Shown here: one piece after another, positions 14,830 to 22,481 of the stretch
How positions within the stretch are numbered: position 1 is the stretch's first letter
How the letters are laid out: every line of letters starts with the position of its first letter
Program-made: the position numbers and the translations under genes
Source of the DNA: Candidatus Woesearchaeota archaeon CG10_big_fil_rev_8_21_14_0_10_44_13
GTDB lineage: Archaea; Nanobdellota; Nanobdellia; Woesearchaeales; UBA12501
DNA length: 40,517 bases
Reading direction: 5' to 3'
Assembly: GCA_002762985.1 (NCBI GenBank)
Contig: PCXZ01000011.1
Coordinates: forward strand, 1-40,517
The notes under the pieces: model-generated
What the model saw: the letters and a program-made list of their open reading frames with translations, nothing else
Database searches by the model: none
Told to the model about the DNA's origin: nothing

Positions 14830-15213
14830 TCAAGGATCAGGCGAGGATGCAGCCGGAAAAGCACCCAATATATTCAGGCTGCCAGCCAGGTTTGTTTTAT
14901 GCTCTTTAAGTCCTGCCCTCTCGGCGACATCAAGCGCAACCTCATATCTCAATCTTAAATCAGGATTGAAAGGAGCTCCTGCCTTGATATAAGGCTGGTG
15001 ATATAGATCAAAAATCTCCAGCATCCTTGCCAGTAAGGCATTGTCGCCAGTGTGGTGGGTGTCATCAAGAAACTCGATATAGCCATTGGCCAGGCCTATG
15101 CATCTCTTAGCGGATTCCTCATTTACGGGCATGCCCATGACTATCTCCCTCAGTTTTTTCTCCTTATTCTGAAGATCGGTCCTGTAATCGCATTCGCCGC
15201 TCTGTGTGATCAT
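14830..15213 (-). CDS. Helical protein of unknown function
   Basis: The 127-residue soluble product has helices with regular charge (KEKKLREIVMGMPVNEESAKRCIGLANGYIEFL, and LRLRYEVALDVAERAGLKEHK) and a Ser/Pro tail. AGGGA about 10 nt before the ATG may act as ribosome binding site. Its upstream region holds the structured element at 15262-15351, which would be part of its 5' untranslated region if transcription begins in the AT-rich stretch near 15390. No family was recognised. Confidence 0.6.
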   Translation of the reverse strand: MITQSGECDYRTDLQNKEKKLREIVMGMPVNEESAKRCIGLANGYIEFLDDTHHTGDNALLARMLEIFDLYHQPYIKAGAPFNPDLRLRYEVALDVAERAGLKEHKTNLAGSLNILGAFPAASSPDP

Positions 15214-15261
15214 TTTTTACGTCCCTTCCCAGGTCATTCTTTTATGGTCTGATTATTTTTT

Positions 15262-15351
15262 GATCCAGATGATCATAGCGAGGCAGGACACAAGATGAGC
15301 ATGATCTGTGGATCACCCCCCTTTGTTTTCGTGTCCCGCCTCATTTTTTTT
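15262..15351. other. Structured region with two mutually exclusive stems
   Basis: This sits in the 320-nt gene-free gap 15214-15534. GAGGCAGGACAC (15280-15291) pairs with GTGTCCCGCCTC (15331-15342) with one mismatch and is followed on the plus strand by eight T (15344-15351), like an intrinsic terminator. A second pairing joins GATCCAGATGATCAT (15262-15276) to ATGATCTGTGGATC (15301-15314), with one small internal irregularity. The arms interleave, so both can form only as a pseudoknot or by switching. The rest of the gap is very AT-rich. Confidence 0.45.
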
Positions 15352-15457
15352 CAAAAAAACCAAAGCAGATTAGTTCTTTATCTTTTAAATATTTTTTTGG
15401 TGTTTTAGTTAAAATTTGTAAATTAAAAAGCAAAAAATTTAAATATTTGTTAATATA

Positions 15458-15534
15458 ATGATATATAAAACAGTTAAGATTTAACAAATGTTAAGCTTGA
15501 AAATGCCTAAAAAGGCCATTAACATAACTTAAAG
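15458..15534 (+). promoter_or_regulatory. Lrp-gene promoter with 9-codon mini-ORF in the leader
   Basis: GATATATAAAAC (about 15459-15470) is a good TATA box, predicting a start near 15486. The leader then contains ATG at 15503 opening a nine-codon frame (MPKKAINIT) that stops at 15532, two bases before the regulator's ATG at 15535. A mini-ORF with the same first four codons (MPKK) precedes the small-gene operon at 23369. It may be a leader peptide, or chance. Confidence 0.4.
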
Positions 15535-15990
15535 ATGGAACCAAGCAACACAATAACCAAGACAGATGAAGGCATTCTCAATGCCCTGCTCGAAGACCCG
15601 AGGCTTTCCTACAGGGAGATAGCCAAAAAAGCAGGGGTTTCTGTAGTCACAGCGATGAACAGGGCAAAAAAGCTCGAGAAAGAGGGGATAATAAAGGGTT
15701 ATACCACTAAGCTTGATTATGAGAGGATAGGCTATGAGTTCCATGTGATGATAGACATGAGGGTGTCAAAGGGCAGATTCAATGAGGTTGAATCAAAGAT
15801 AGCGAAAAGCCCAAATGTAGTCGCATGCTATGATGTGACTGGCGATTTTGATGCGGCAATAATCGCAAGGTTCAGGAACAGGAGGGGCCTTGACGAGTTC
15901 CTCAAGAGGATACAGAAGCTTGATTTCGTCGAGAGGACGAACACCAAGCTCATATTGAGCACAGTCAAGGAGAAAGAGATGGGTGTCTGA
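15535..15990 (+). CDS. Lrp/AsnC-family transcription regulator
   Basis: The 151-residue protein has the N-terminal AsnC helix-turn-helix (TDEGILNALLEDPRLSYREIAKKAGVSVVTAMNRAKKLEKEGIIKGY) and a C-terminal RAM/ligand-binding domain (FHVMIDMRVS..., VVACYDVTGDFDAAIIARFRNRRGLDEFLKRI). Lrp-type proteins form octamers or dimers that sense amino acids and regulate metabolism. The gene stands alone between the AT-rich control region and the tRNA-Ser locus. Which genes it regulates cannot be told. Confidence 0.93.
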   Translation: MEPSNTITKTDEGILNALLEDPRLSYREIAKKAGVSVVTAMNRAKKLEKEGIIKGYTTKLDYERIGYEFHVMIDMRVSKGRFNEVESKIAKSPNVVACYDVTGDFDAAIIARFRNRRGLDEFLKRIQKLDFVERTNTKLILSTVKEKEMGV

Positions 15991-16023
15991 TCCCTCCCGG
16001 AAGGAATAGGGATAAAAAAGAAA

Positions 16024-16116
16024 ACGCCACGACTCGGTAAAGATAATCTACCGGAGATTTTTAGAAAAAATCTCGTAAAAACTCAGGCGGCTCCTAGTTG
16101 CTCAGCAACCGGAGCC
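16024..16116. repeat. tRNA-Ser 3'-end copy and two strong hairpins
   Basis: The 14 bp ACGCCACGACTCGG at 16024-16037 repeat the 3' end of the tRNA-Ser gene (same bases at 16123-16136). Between the two copies are a hairpin GAGATTTTT (16054-16062)/AAAAATCTC (16066-16074) and a composite hairpin GGCTCC (16089-16094)-GTTGC-TCA-GCAAC-GGAGCC (16111-16116). The stretch follows the Lrp gene and the 3' end of the tRNA gene, so the hairpins could end both transcripts. Confidence 0.65.
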
Positions 16117-16123
16117 ACCACTA

Positions 16124-16235
16124 CGCCACGACTCGGATTTGAACCGAGAGATGCCGAAGCAAAGCAGTTCTCTGTTGCAGACCTTTTCAAGCCGCTATTC
16201 GAGACTGCCGCCCTACCGGATTAGGCGATCGTGGC
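16124..16235 (-). tRNA. tRNA-Ser(CGA) with 28-nt intron
   Basis: Reading the minus strand, GCCACGA (16235 downward) pairs with TCGTGGC, and discriminator G is at 16124. There is a D arm (GCCT/GGGC), anticodon stem GCAGT/ACTGC with loop CTCGAA|A giving anticodon CGA, a long variable arm with a TGC-TTCG-GCA stem as in class II tRNAs, and T arm CTCGG-TTCAAAT-CCGAG. The anticodon stem pairs fully only if 28 nt (16170-16197) are removed after position 37, the standard archaeal intron site. The mature length is 84 nt and CCA is not encoded. A TATA-like box lies near 16262-16272. Confidence 0.88.
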
Positions 16236-16369
16236 ATGAAATCATGGATAACTGTTATTATTAATATATTTATTACTTATTCGGACCACCGAGCAAAGCG
16301 AGGTAATCCTTGCTGTTGCATCCGAGGCGGGCGTAACCAGCTCCTGCGATTAGGCGATCGTGGCATGAA
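16219..16369. repeat. 22-bp direct repeat of the tRNA-Ser 5' end
   Basis: The 22 bp at 16219-16240 (first 17 nt of the tRNA gene plus 5 nt upstream) recur exactly at 16348-16369, 129 bp away. The interval contains the tRNA promoter and the hairpin 16283-16309, whose loop GAGCAAAGCGA belongs to the fixed-loop family. With the 3'-end copy at 16024 the gene is flanked on both sides by pieces of itself. No gene lies between 16236 and 16402. Confidence 0.75.
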
Positions 16370-16402
16370 TATGATTTTGTATATGGTTGGATGAAGTATC
16401 AC

Positions 16403-17062
16403 TCATTCCAGAACAATAACCATTTCCCCTTTTAAATTTTTATCTTTTATCCTGGCAAAAACTTCCTTTGCCGTGCCCCTTATGAATTCCTCATGCATCT
16501 TTGTAAGCTCCCGTGCGATGCATATCCTGCTTTCAGGGATGAGTTCTGCAATGAGCTTGATGGTCTTTTCAATCCTATAAGGGCTTTCATAGAATATCTT
16601 CGTCTCTTTCCTGCCATTCATCTCTTCAAGGAATCTCCTTTTCTCGCCTTCTTTCTTAGGCGCAAAGCCATAGAATGTGAATTTCCCGGTCAGAAGGCCT
16701 GAGCATACCAAAGCAGAGATTATTGCGCTGGGCCCTGGGACAGGAGAGACAGCGATTCCTGCAGCAACTGCCTCCTTTACCAGATATTCGCCGGGATCAT
16801 TTATCCCTGGAGTCCCGGAATCGGATACTAAGGCGATATTCTTCCCTTCCTTAAGCTCTGCGAGGATGTAAGGCGTCTTCCTTCTCTCGGAATGCCTATC
16901 AAAAGAGGTCATCCGTTTCTTCCCTATACCAAGATGTTTGAGGAGGTTTATCGTCCTTCTTGTATCCTCTGCCACTATGAGGTCTGCGGCCCTCAGAGAA
17001 TCTATAGCTCTTTGTGATATATCCCCTAGATTGCCTATGGGTGTTGAGATAATATAAAGCAT
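16403..17062 (-). CDS. rsmI: 16S rRNA (cytidine-1402-2'-O)-methyltransferase RsmI
   Basis: RsmI uses SAM to methylate the ribose of C1402 in the decoding centre of bacterial 16S rRNA. The 219 residues show the tetrapyrrole-methylase fold signatures of this family: YIISTPIGNLGDISQRAI, VAEDTRRTINLLKHL, SFDRHSERRK, VSDSGTPGINDPGE, PVPGPSAIISAL, FYGFAPKK and YESPYRIEKTI. The bacterial enzyme is usually about 280 aa; the C-terminal extra domain is missing here. The family is rare in archaea, so transfer from a bacterium is likely. It diverges from pgk. Confidence 0.92.
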   Translation of the reverse strand: MLYIISTPIGNLGDISQRAIDSLRAADLIVAEDTRRTINLLKHLGIGKKRMTSFDRHSERRKTPYILAELKEGKNIALVSDSGTPGINDPGEYLVKEAVAAGIAVSPVPGPSAIISALVCSGLLTGKFTFYGFAPKKEGEKRRFLEEMNGRKETKIFYESPYRIEKTIKLIAELIPESRICIARELTKMHEEFIRGTAKEVFARIKDKNLKGEMVIVLE

Positions 17063-17152
17063 AATCGTGCATTGCTGAAGGGGTTTATTAGGTTTTTGCC
17101 TTCAAAATCTTTTTATACCCATATCATTTAAGCCCCTTACTGAGGTGATTGC

Positions 17153-18340
17153 ATGTTCAAAACACTGAAAGATTTCGATTTCAAAGACAAGAGAGTTCTC
17201 ATAAGGGTGGATTTCAATGTGCCTATCGACAAAGAAGGCAATATAACCAATGATTCCAGGATAAAGAAGGCATTGCCTACGATAGGATATGTCCTCGACA
17301 AGGGCGCAAGACAGGTGATCCTCATGAGCCATCTCGGCGAGCCTGACAAGGCGACAGACGAAGGGAAAAAGATCCTGAAGATGGACAAGGTCTCTGAAAG
17401 GCTTGCAAAGCTCATGAAAAAGAAGGTGGAAAAACTTGATGACTGTGTGAATGTGACCCTTCCTGACCCAAAAGACAGCAGGGTCGTAATGCTGGAAAAC
17501 CTCAGGTTCTATAAGGGGGAAAAAGAGGACAATGAGGGCTTTGCAAAGGCGCTTGCTGGGCATGGGGATGTCTATGTCAATGATGCTTTCGGAACATGCC
17601 ACAGGCCTCATGCTTCTGTCCATGCGATAATGAGATTCCTGCCTGCTTGCGCAGGATTGCTTGTGGATAAGGAGATAACGATAATGGGCAAGGCGATAAG
17701 CGATCCTGAAAGGCCATTGGTCGCAATACTGGGATTTGCCAAGATCTCTGACAAGCTTGATCTCATGAAGAATCTCCTCCAGAAGGTCGACAAGGCATTG
17801 ATAGGGGGGGCAGTAGTATTCACATTCCTGAAATCGCAGGGATTCGGCATAGGAAAAAGCCTCGTTGAAGACGGAAGCCTGAAGCTCGCAAAGGACATCC
17901 TTGCAGAATATGAGGATAAGATAATCCTTCCATCAGACATAGTCGTGGCAGACAGGATAGCTGATGATGCGGACACGAAAGTTGTTGGCATAAGCGGGAT
18001 TCCTGAGGATATGATGGGCCTTGACATAGGCCCAGAGACCGTGAAATTCTTCAAGGATCAGCTGAAGAATGCAAAAACAGTGATATGGAACGGGCCATTG
18101 GGCAAGTTTGAGACAGAGAAGTTCTCCAAGGGGACAAAGGACATCGCATCTTTCCTCGCCAAGTCCAAGGCAATAACGATAATAGGCGGCGGAGACACTG
18201 CAGCAGCCATCGAGAAGCTTAGATTAGAGAAGAAAATGACCCATGTCAGCACAGGCGGAGGCGCTTCCCTTGAATTCCTTGAGGGGAAAAAGCTTCCTGC
18301 GATCGCCGCCCTTGAAGAGAACGCTGACAGTTTCGGCTGA
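17153..18340 (+). CDS. pgk: Phosphoglycerate kinase
   Basis: The enzyme transfers phosphate between 1,3-bisphosphoglycerate and ADP. The 395 residues show VLIRVDFNVPID, DSRIKKALPTI, LMSHLGEP, LENLRFYKGE, FVNDAFG-like YVNDAFGTCHRPHAS, ILGFAKISDKLDLM (where most members have GGAKVSDK), WNGPLGKFE, and IIGGGDTAAAIEKL...STGGGASLEFLEG. GAGGTGATT before the ATG is a clear ribosome binding site. With the aldolase at 3545 it belongs to the triose-phosphate part of glycolysis or gluconeogenesis. Confidence 0.95.
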   Translation: MFKTLKDFDFKDKRVLIRVDFNVPIDKEGNITNDSRIKKALPTIGYVLDKGARQVILMSHLGEPDKATDEGKKILKMDKVSERLAKLMKKKVEKLDDCVNVTLPDPKDSRVVMLENLRFYKGEKEDNEGFAKALAGHGDVYVNDAFGTCHRPHASVHAIMRFLPACAGLLVDKEITIMGKAISDPERPLVAILGFAKISDKLDLMKNLLQKVDKALIGGAVVFTFLKSQGFGIGKSLVEDGSLKLAKDILAEYEDKIILPSDIVVADRIADDADTKVVGISGIPEDMMGLDIGPETVKFFKDQLKNAKTVIWNGPLGKFETEKFSKGTKDIASFLAKSKAITIIGGGDTAAAIEKLRLEKKMTHVSTGGGASLEFLEGKKLPAIAALEENADSFG

Positions 18341-18342
18341 AA

Positions 18343-18468
18343 ATGTCAAGATATGATATCTCGAAACATCCGGATTATTCCAAGACAGAAGAGAGCAGGG
18401 CTTGGTTCTACATATTGATAGCGATAATCGTCATCCTTGTGATATGGCTGCTGAGCAAGATAAAGTGA
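18343..18468 (+). CDS. Small single-pass membrane protein
   Basis: A 41-codon frame starts just after the pgk stop. The N-terminal half is polar (MSRYDISKHPDYSKTEESRA) and the C-terminal half is one hydrophobic helix (WFYILIAIIVILVIWLL) ending in SKIK. It should be a tail-anchored protein with a cytoplasmic N-terminus. Location directly behind pgk suggests cotranscription. No family is recognised. Confidence 0.6.
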   Translation: MSRYDISKHPDYSKTEESRAWFYILIAIIVILVIWLLSKIK

Positions 18469-18509
18469 AGGCAGAAAGGATGTGATTATCGGGATTCCGG
18501 AAAGAAAAC

Positions 18510-18668
18510 TCACCATCTCCTCATCAGGAAGCTTATCCCTATCATCACGAGAAGAAGTCCTAGGGCAGCTTTCGCGAACTTCAAAACAATATCAATGGAA
18601 AGCCACAGGCCTAGCACAATAAGGACAATGCCTATGGCAACATTGAAAAGGAATTTATGGAATTTCAT
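18510..18668 (-). CDS. Small two-helix membrane protein (DUF3096-like)
   Basis: The 52-residue product starts inside the stop of the coiled-coil gene (ATGA overlap, 18665-18668), so translation is coupled. It has two hydrophobic segments, NVAIGIVLIVLGLWLSI and AALGLLLVMIGISFLM, resembling the short glycine-rich two-helix DUF3096 proteins of archaea, though that assignment is tentative. Coupling suggests it is the membrane partner of the coiled-coil protein. Confidence 0.62.
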   Translation of the reverse strand: MKFHKFLFNVAIGIVLIVLGLWLSIDIVLKFAKAALGLLLVMIGISFLMRRW

Positions 18669-19942
18669 TCTGCACCTTTCTTGCCCTTGTTATCGAATCT
18701 CACAGTGATCTCTGTGCTGAAGACTTCAAGGATATCCTTCTTTATAATATCCAATGCCGAATCGAGCTCTGGCATCTCGATGAATTTCTCAAGCTTCTCC
18801 ATGTTCTTCTCAACTTTGCCGAGCTTGTCCTGGAGGTGATTGAGCTTGTACTCGAATTCGTTCTGGGCATGGAGGGAATTGTTCATCTTGAGGCTCCTTT
18901 CCCTCTCGGAATATGTCTCTTTGATATTGTTGTATTCTGCGACTGAATCCCTCAATACCTGCGATGTTATGGCATTTATCTGGTTTATGGCCTTCTCTTT
19001 CGCCTTGTCCTTAAGCTCCAACTCGCCCCTCTCTAACAGGCCCTTCATCTTGTCCAGAAGTCCCAGAATTTTGAATTCATTGTCATCAAGGGCTGCGTTC
19101 AATGGCGACCCTGAATAAGCATTGATCAATCTCTCCCCATCAGCTGATATCTTTGCGAATTTCCTCAGCGGCCTGTCCAATGGCGCGAACAGTTCGAAAA
19201 GCCTTTTCTCGACATCCTTCATCTGCCTGGCCAGCTGTTCCTTGCTTCTTTCTGTCTCGAGGAAGAACCTGTAATCCTTCGTCTTCTTGACATCCTCGAT
19301 GCCCTTCTTGGCCTCATCTATCTGCCTGAGGAGCTCCGCCTTCTCCCTGCTATGGTCCTCCATCATTATCTCTGCTGTCTCCTTCTTCTTCAGCAGATCA
19401 TTGACCTTTGATATGTTTGATGAAAGGGTGTTTATCCTCTTATACTCATTATCAAGCATGCTCCTGACTGTGAAATCTATATCCTTCACGCTCTGCGCTA
19501 TCTCTCCGGATTCATGGGCGAAGAATTCCTGGAGGACATGGAAATTCCTTGATGACATCTTCGCGAAGGAGGTTATGTTGTTCTCAAACTGCGAGACGAA
19601 CTCCGATACTGAATTGAAATTGATCGTAGATGGAGCCTGTATCTTTCCGACGAAATTACTGACTGCATGGAGGTATGATTTCCTGTTGCCTTCCATTATC
19701 TGTATGGCCCTCTCAGGTATGTTCTCGTTCCTGAGCTTCGCTTCCTGAAGCACTGCTGAAGAGGTCTTTATCTGCTCTGAAAGCTGGTTTATCTTGTCAA
19801 GGTCCTCTTTTATGCTCTCCCTGATGTTCTCTATCCTTATCTCTGCCCTTGAATCGAACCACTGCTGCAGACCATCGACATTGACGTATGCCTTCTGGAG
19901 CTCCTGCTCCTTCTTCCTGAATATGCCTGAAAACCATCCCAT
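18665..19942 (-). CDS. Long coiled-coil protein of unknown function
   Basis: The 425 residues are almost entirely charged helices with heptad-like patterns (IRESIKEDLDKINQLSEQIKTSS..., EDHSREKAELLRQIDEAKKGIEDVKK, LARQMKDVEKRLFEL, YKLNHLQDKLGKVEKNMEKLEKF). The N-terminus MGWFSGIFRKKEQEL could be a small membrane-binding amphipathic helix. No Walker motifs are present, so it is not an SMC or Rad50 protein. Its coupled small membrane partner suggests a structural or membrane-associated scaffold. Confidence 0.75.
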   Translation of the reverse strand: MGWFSGIFRKKEQELQKAYVNVDGLQQWFDSRAEIRIENIRESIKEDLDKINQLSEQIKTSSAVLQEAKLRNENIPERAIQIMEGNRKSYLHAVSNFVGKIQAPSTINFNSVSEFVSQFENNITSFAKMSSRNFHVLQEFFAHESGEIAQSVKDIDFTVRSMLDNEYKRINTLSSNISKVNDLLKKKETAEIMMEDHSREKAELLRQIDEAKKGIEDVKKTKDYRFFLETERSKEQLARQMKDVEKRLFELFAPLDRPLRKFAKISADGERLINAYSGSPLNAALDDNEFKILGLLDKMKGLLERGELELKDKAKEKAINQINAITSQVLRDSVAEYNNIKETYSERERSLKMNNSLHAQNEFEYKLNHLQDKLGKVEKNMEKLEKFIEMPELDSALDIIKKDILEVFSTEITVRFDNKGKKGAE

Positions 19943-20190
19943 AAGAGAAAATGTATTAGAGGTGATTTATATAGTTTATGGGTTTTTATGAGGGATTTTG
20001 ATCAGCGCATTAGTTTTTGGGTATTGTGAAGATGGTGCTTTTTTCTTTCCTCAAAAACCGGCCAGCCCTTATCTATAAACACATCGATGTCCCGCCCCGC
20101 CGTCCAAATGTGCTTGATTGTATAATAAGAGAGCACCATACTTTATTATAAACAAAAAAATTATATACCCCCCAACCCAACAGAATAATC

Positions 20191-20526
20191 ATGAAACGCA
20201 GGCATTCGAAGAAACCCGCAGAGCAGAGGGCGATCGCAGAGGAAAGGATAAGGGGGCTGTTCGGCCAGGCTGAGGATATGTTCAGGAAAGACAGGAAGTA
20301 TTCTAACAGGTATGTCTCATTGGCAAGGAGAATATCCATGAAATACAAGGTCAAGATACCGCTGGGTCTCAAGAGGAGATTCTGCAAGCACTGCCATTGC
20401 TATCTCAAGCCAGGCGTGAACTGCAGGGTGAGGCTGGCAAAAGGGAATGTGATATATTATTGCCTTGAGTGCAGGAAATTCATGAGGTTCAGGATAGGTA
20501 AGAGGAAGGCAAAGAGGGAAAGATAG
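20191..20526 (+). CDS. rnp4: RNase P protein component 4
   Basis: This archaeal/eukaryal (Rpp21/Rpr2) subunit helps the RNase P RNA mature the 5' ends of tRNAs. The 111-residue basic protein has long N-terminal helices (AEERIRGLFGQAEDMFRKDRKYSNRYVSLARRISMKYKVKIP) and the zinc ribbon with Cys65-x2-Cys68 and Cys91-x2-Cys94 (FCKHC...YYCLECRKFMRF). An AATTATATACC promoter box lies about 30 nt upstream. It is one of the clearest archaeal markers in the window. Confidence 0.93.
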   Translation: MKRRHSKKPAEQRAIAEERIRGLFGQAEDMFRKDRKYSNRYVSLARRISMKYKVKIPLGLKRRFCKHCHCYLKPGVNCRVRLAKGNVIYYCLECRKFMRFRIGKRKAKRER

Positions 20527-20655
20527 GGACCATAGGGATTATGCACTAAACGGTTAGAAAAACCCCTTATTTATTTCTACTTGAAAGTACTCACCCACCA
20601 AAAGATTTAAATAGTATTTGCTAATCTATAACCCTTATTAAGGGGGGTCTAAAGG

Positions 20656-21651
20656 ATGGTTGAAGACAATAGGGCAAGGTTCATACGGCTAGACATTGCC
20701 CTGCGCGATTCTTTCTCGAAGATAAGGGATGAGATAGGGGACATCAAAGGCAAGCTGGAGATGCAGCTGGGTTCCCTCAAAGAAGTGAAGAAAGAGGTTG
20801 ATGATTCTAAGAAAGATTTTGTAGGCATAGACAAGATCAATGCCCTGAAGATAAAGATAGGCGACCTGAGGGAAGAGCTTAAGGCAGTCGAAAGGCTGGA
20901 GAAAAAGCTGAATGAGATTGAAGCCAAGGCCGCTGAAAAAGAGAAGACAGAGGCAAAGCTGGATGAGATCGAGGGCAAGATCGAGTCCATCGAAAAGGTC
21001 AGCAAGGCGGCTTCTCCAGATTCCAAGGTCGACAAATTAGTCAAGGAGATAAACGGCGAGTTCGCAGACCTAAGGAAAGCAGTGAGAGAAGTGGAGAACA
21101 AGGGCGGCTCGATAGTCGATGACAAGTTCACGAAGCTCGAGAATGATGTGAACAAGAGGACATTGAGCATAAGCAACAAGCTCAGCATGTTCATGGAAGA
21201 GCAGAAGAAATACCCCACAAAGCAGGAGATCAACCAGCTCCTCAGGATGATGAACAGGGAATTCGACGACATCAAGGAGAAGATCGATGAGATCGGCATC
21301 GTGAAGAATGACCTTAAGAACATGAGGAGGGAAAAGGTGGGCAAGAGATTCTTCGAGCAGCAGTTCGTGAGCCTTAATGGGGAGATAGGGAACCTCAAGT
21401 CGGAGATAGAGTACCTGAAAAGGAAAGGGTTCAAGGCTGCAGGAAAATCCTCTGAAAAAGGCGAGAGAAAAGCATTCAATTTCTATTTCTTGGCGAATTT
21501 CCTTATAGTCCTTGCGTTCATACTGCTCGGCGTGAGCCTGCTCCTGTTTTTCATAGGCAGGGACGCTTACATGGATTATCTTATCTATGGGGCTATAATC
21601 TCTTTTGTGATCGGCGTTCTTATGAGGATTGTCCTGGTGATTAGGGGATGA
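20656..21651 (+). CDS. Coiled-coil protein with C-terminal membrane hairpin
   Basis: About 270 residues of charged coiled coil (repeated KLE, EIE and DDIKEKIDEI patterns) are followed by two membrane helices, FYFLANFLIVLAFILLGVSLLLFF and YLIYGAIISFVIGVLMRIVLVI, with a 10-residue turn. The coiled coil is therefore held at the membrane, probably on the cytoplasmic side. A TATA-like ATTTAAATAG precedes the gene by about 55 nt. No family is recognised; it resembles the other coiled-coil genes in this window in style. Confidence 0.75.
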   Translation: MVEDNRARFIRLDIALRDSFSKIRDEIGDIKGKLEMQLGSLKEVKKEVDDSKKDFVGIDKINALKIKIGDLREELKAVERLEKKLNEIEAKAAEKEKTEAKLDEIEGKIESIEKVSKAASPDSKVDKLVKEINGEFADLRKAVREVENKGGSIVDDKFTKLENDVNKRTLSISNKLSMFMEEQKKYPTKQEINQLLRMMNREFDDIKEKIDEIGIVKNDLKNMRREKVGKRFFEQQFVSLNGEIGNLKSEIEYLKRKGFKAAGKSSEKGERKAFNFYFLANFLIVLAFILLGVSLLLFFIGRDAYMDYLIYGAIISFVIGVLMRIVLVIRG

Positions 21652-21727
21652 ATAGGCAATTGATTGTCCCATACCTTACCTGCTCACTGAATGAAAAAAA
21701 TTTAAAGCGAATTGGTGTTAAGACTTT

Positions 21728-22084
21728 ATGGGGGAAAGACTGACCGATATCCTTGAAGAAGCCACATGTTATGATTGCAGATGGAAAATAATGTTCGCTT
21801 ATATATCTGCGGGCTGCGAAGTATTGCAAGAGAGAATGGGATTGCGCCCCCCAAGGGGATTCTTCGGTCAGAAACAACAAACCTTAGAAAACGGATTTGC
21901 TAAAAGGGCGTATGGTGCAGGTCTTGAAAATTTTTCTGGGTTGGCTCCCGAAGATGCTATGAGGGAATTCTCAGATGAGATAAAAACAGCTGCTAGGAAG
22001 CTGAGAGAACCTAAATATATAAGGCATTGCGGGCAAGAACCATTAAAAATCCTAAACGAAATCCTAACGCAGATAGATAGGTGA
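21728..22084 (+). CDS. Small soluble protein of unknown function
   Basis: The 118-residue product has four cysteines (CYDCRWK early, then GCEVL and RHCGQEP) that might bind metal, and otherwise looks helical (EDAMREFSDEIKTAARKLREP). AAATTTAAAGC (about 21697-21707) lies 26 nt before the ATG, supporting a leaderless mRNA. No family is recognised. Confidence 0.6.
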   Translation: MGERLTDILEEATCYDCRWKIMFAYISAGCEVLQERMGLRPPRGFFGQKQQTLENGFAKRAYGAGLENFSGLAPEDAMREFSDEIKTAARKLREPKYIRHCGQEPLKILNEILTQIDR

Positions 22085-22144
22085 GATTCATGAACCCTGC
22101 TGCCATCAAATTTGATAAAATTTAAAAACCCGCCCCCTTCTTAT

Positions 22145-22423
22145 ATGTCCATGGCAACAAAAAAACCATCCAAAAATGCAGCTAAGCCTCAAAAGGCCGC
22201 AGCAAAGGCAACGCAGAAGATAACACCCGGGATGACATTGGGCGAAGCGATCCAGCAATATCCTGAGACTGCCGAAGTCATGTTCAAGCACGGCCTGCAT
22301 TGCATAGGCTGCCATATCTCTGCATTCGAGACCATAGAGCAGGGCGCGACAGCACATGGCATAGACCCAAAGAAGCTTATCCAGGACATGAATAAGGCTG
22401 TTGAGAAGAAAAGGAAGAAGTAG
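22145..22423 (+). CDS. Hybrid-cluster-associated redox disulfide protein (DUF1858)
   Basis: The start at 22145 fits a TATA-like AAATTTAAAAAC about 26 nt upstream. After a Lys/Ala-rich N-terminal extension of about 25 residues comes the DUF1858 domain: TLGEAIQQYPETAEVMFKHGLHCIGCHISAFETIEQGA...GIDPKKLI. Cys53 and Cys56 (CIGC) form the redox-active pair. Family members often accompany hybrid cluster proteins and iron-sulfur enzymes; no such partner is adjacent here. It is 92 aa, and the basic tail may help bind nucleic acid or partners. Confidence 0.85.
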   Translation: MSMATKKPSKNAAKPQKAAAKATQKITPGMTLGEAIQQYPETAEVMFKHGLHCIGCHISAFETIEQGATAHGIDPKKLIQDMNKAVEKKRKK

Positions 22424-22481
22424 CCAGGTTTGTTCTTAAGAATAGAAAATTTTAAAAACTTTTACTTCTTCAGAGTGGTTT

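Noticed and set aside
15273-15344. 23-codon minus-strand ORF followed by an overlapping 7-codon ORF
   Set aside because: Both lie in the strongly paired region and have no conserved feature; pairing explains the sequence better.
15214-15351. SRP RNA, C/D box RNA or other known archaeal ncRNA
   Set aside because: No SRP Alu or S-domain motifs, and the C and D boxes are not intact; left as an unassigned structured region.
18665-21651. SMC/Rad50-type proteins
   Set aside because: Both coiled-coil proteins lack Walker A, Walker B and ABC signature motifs.
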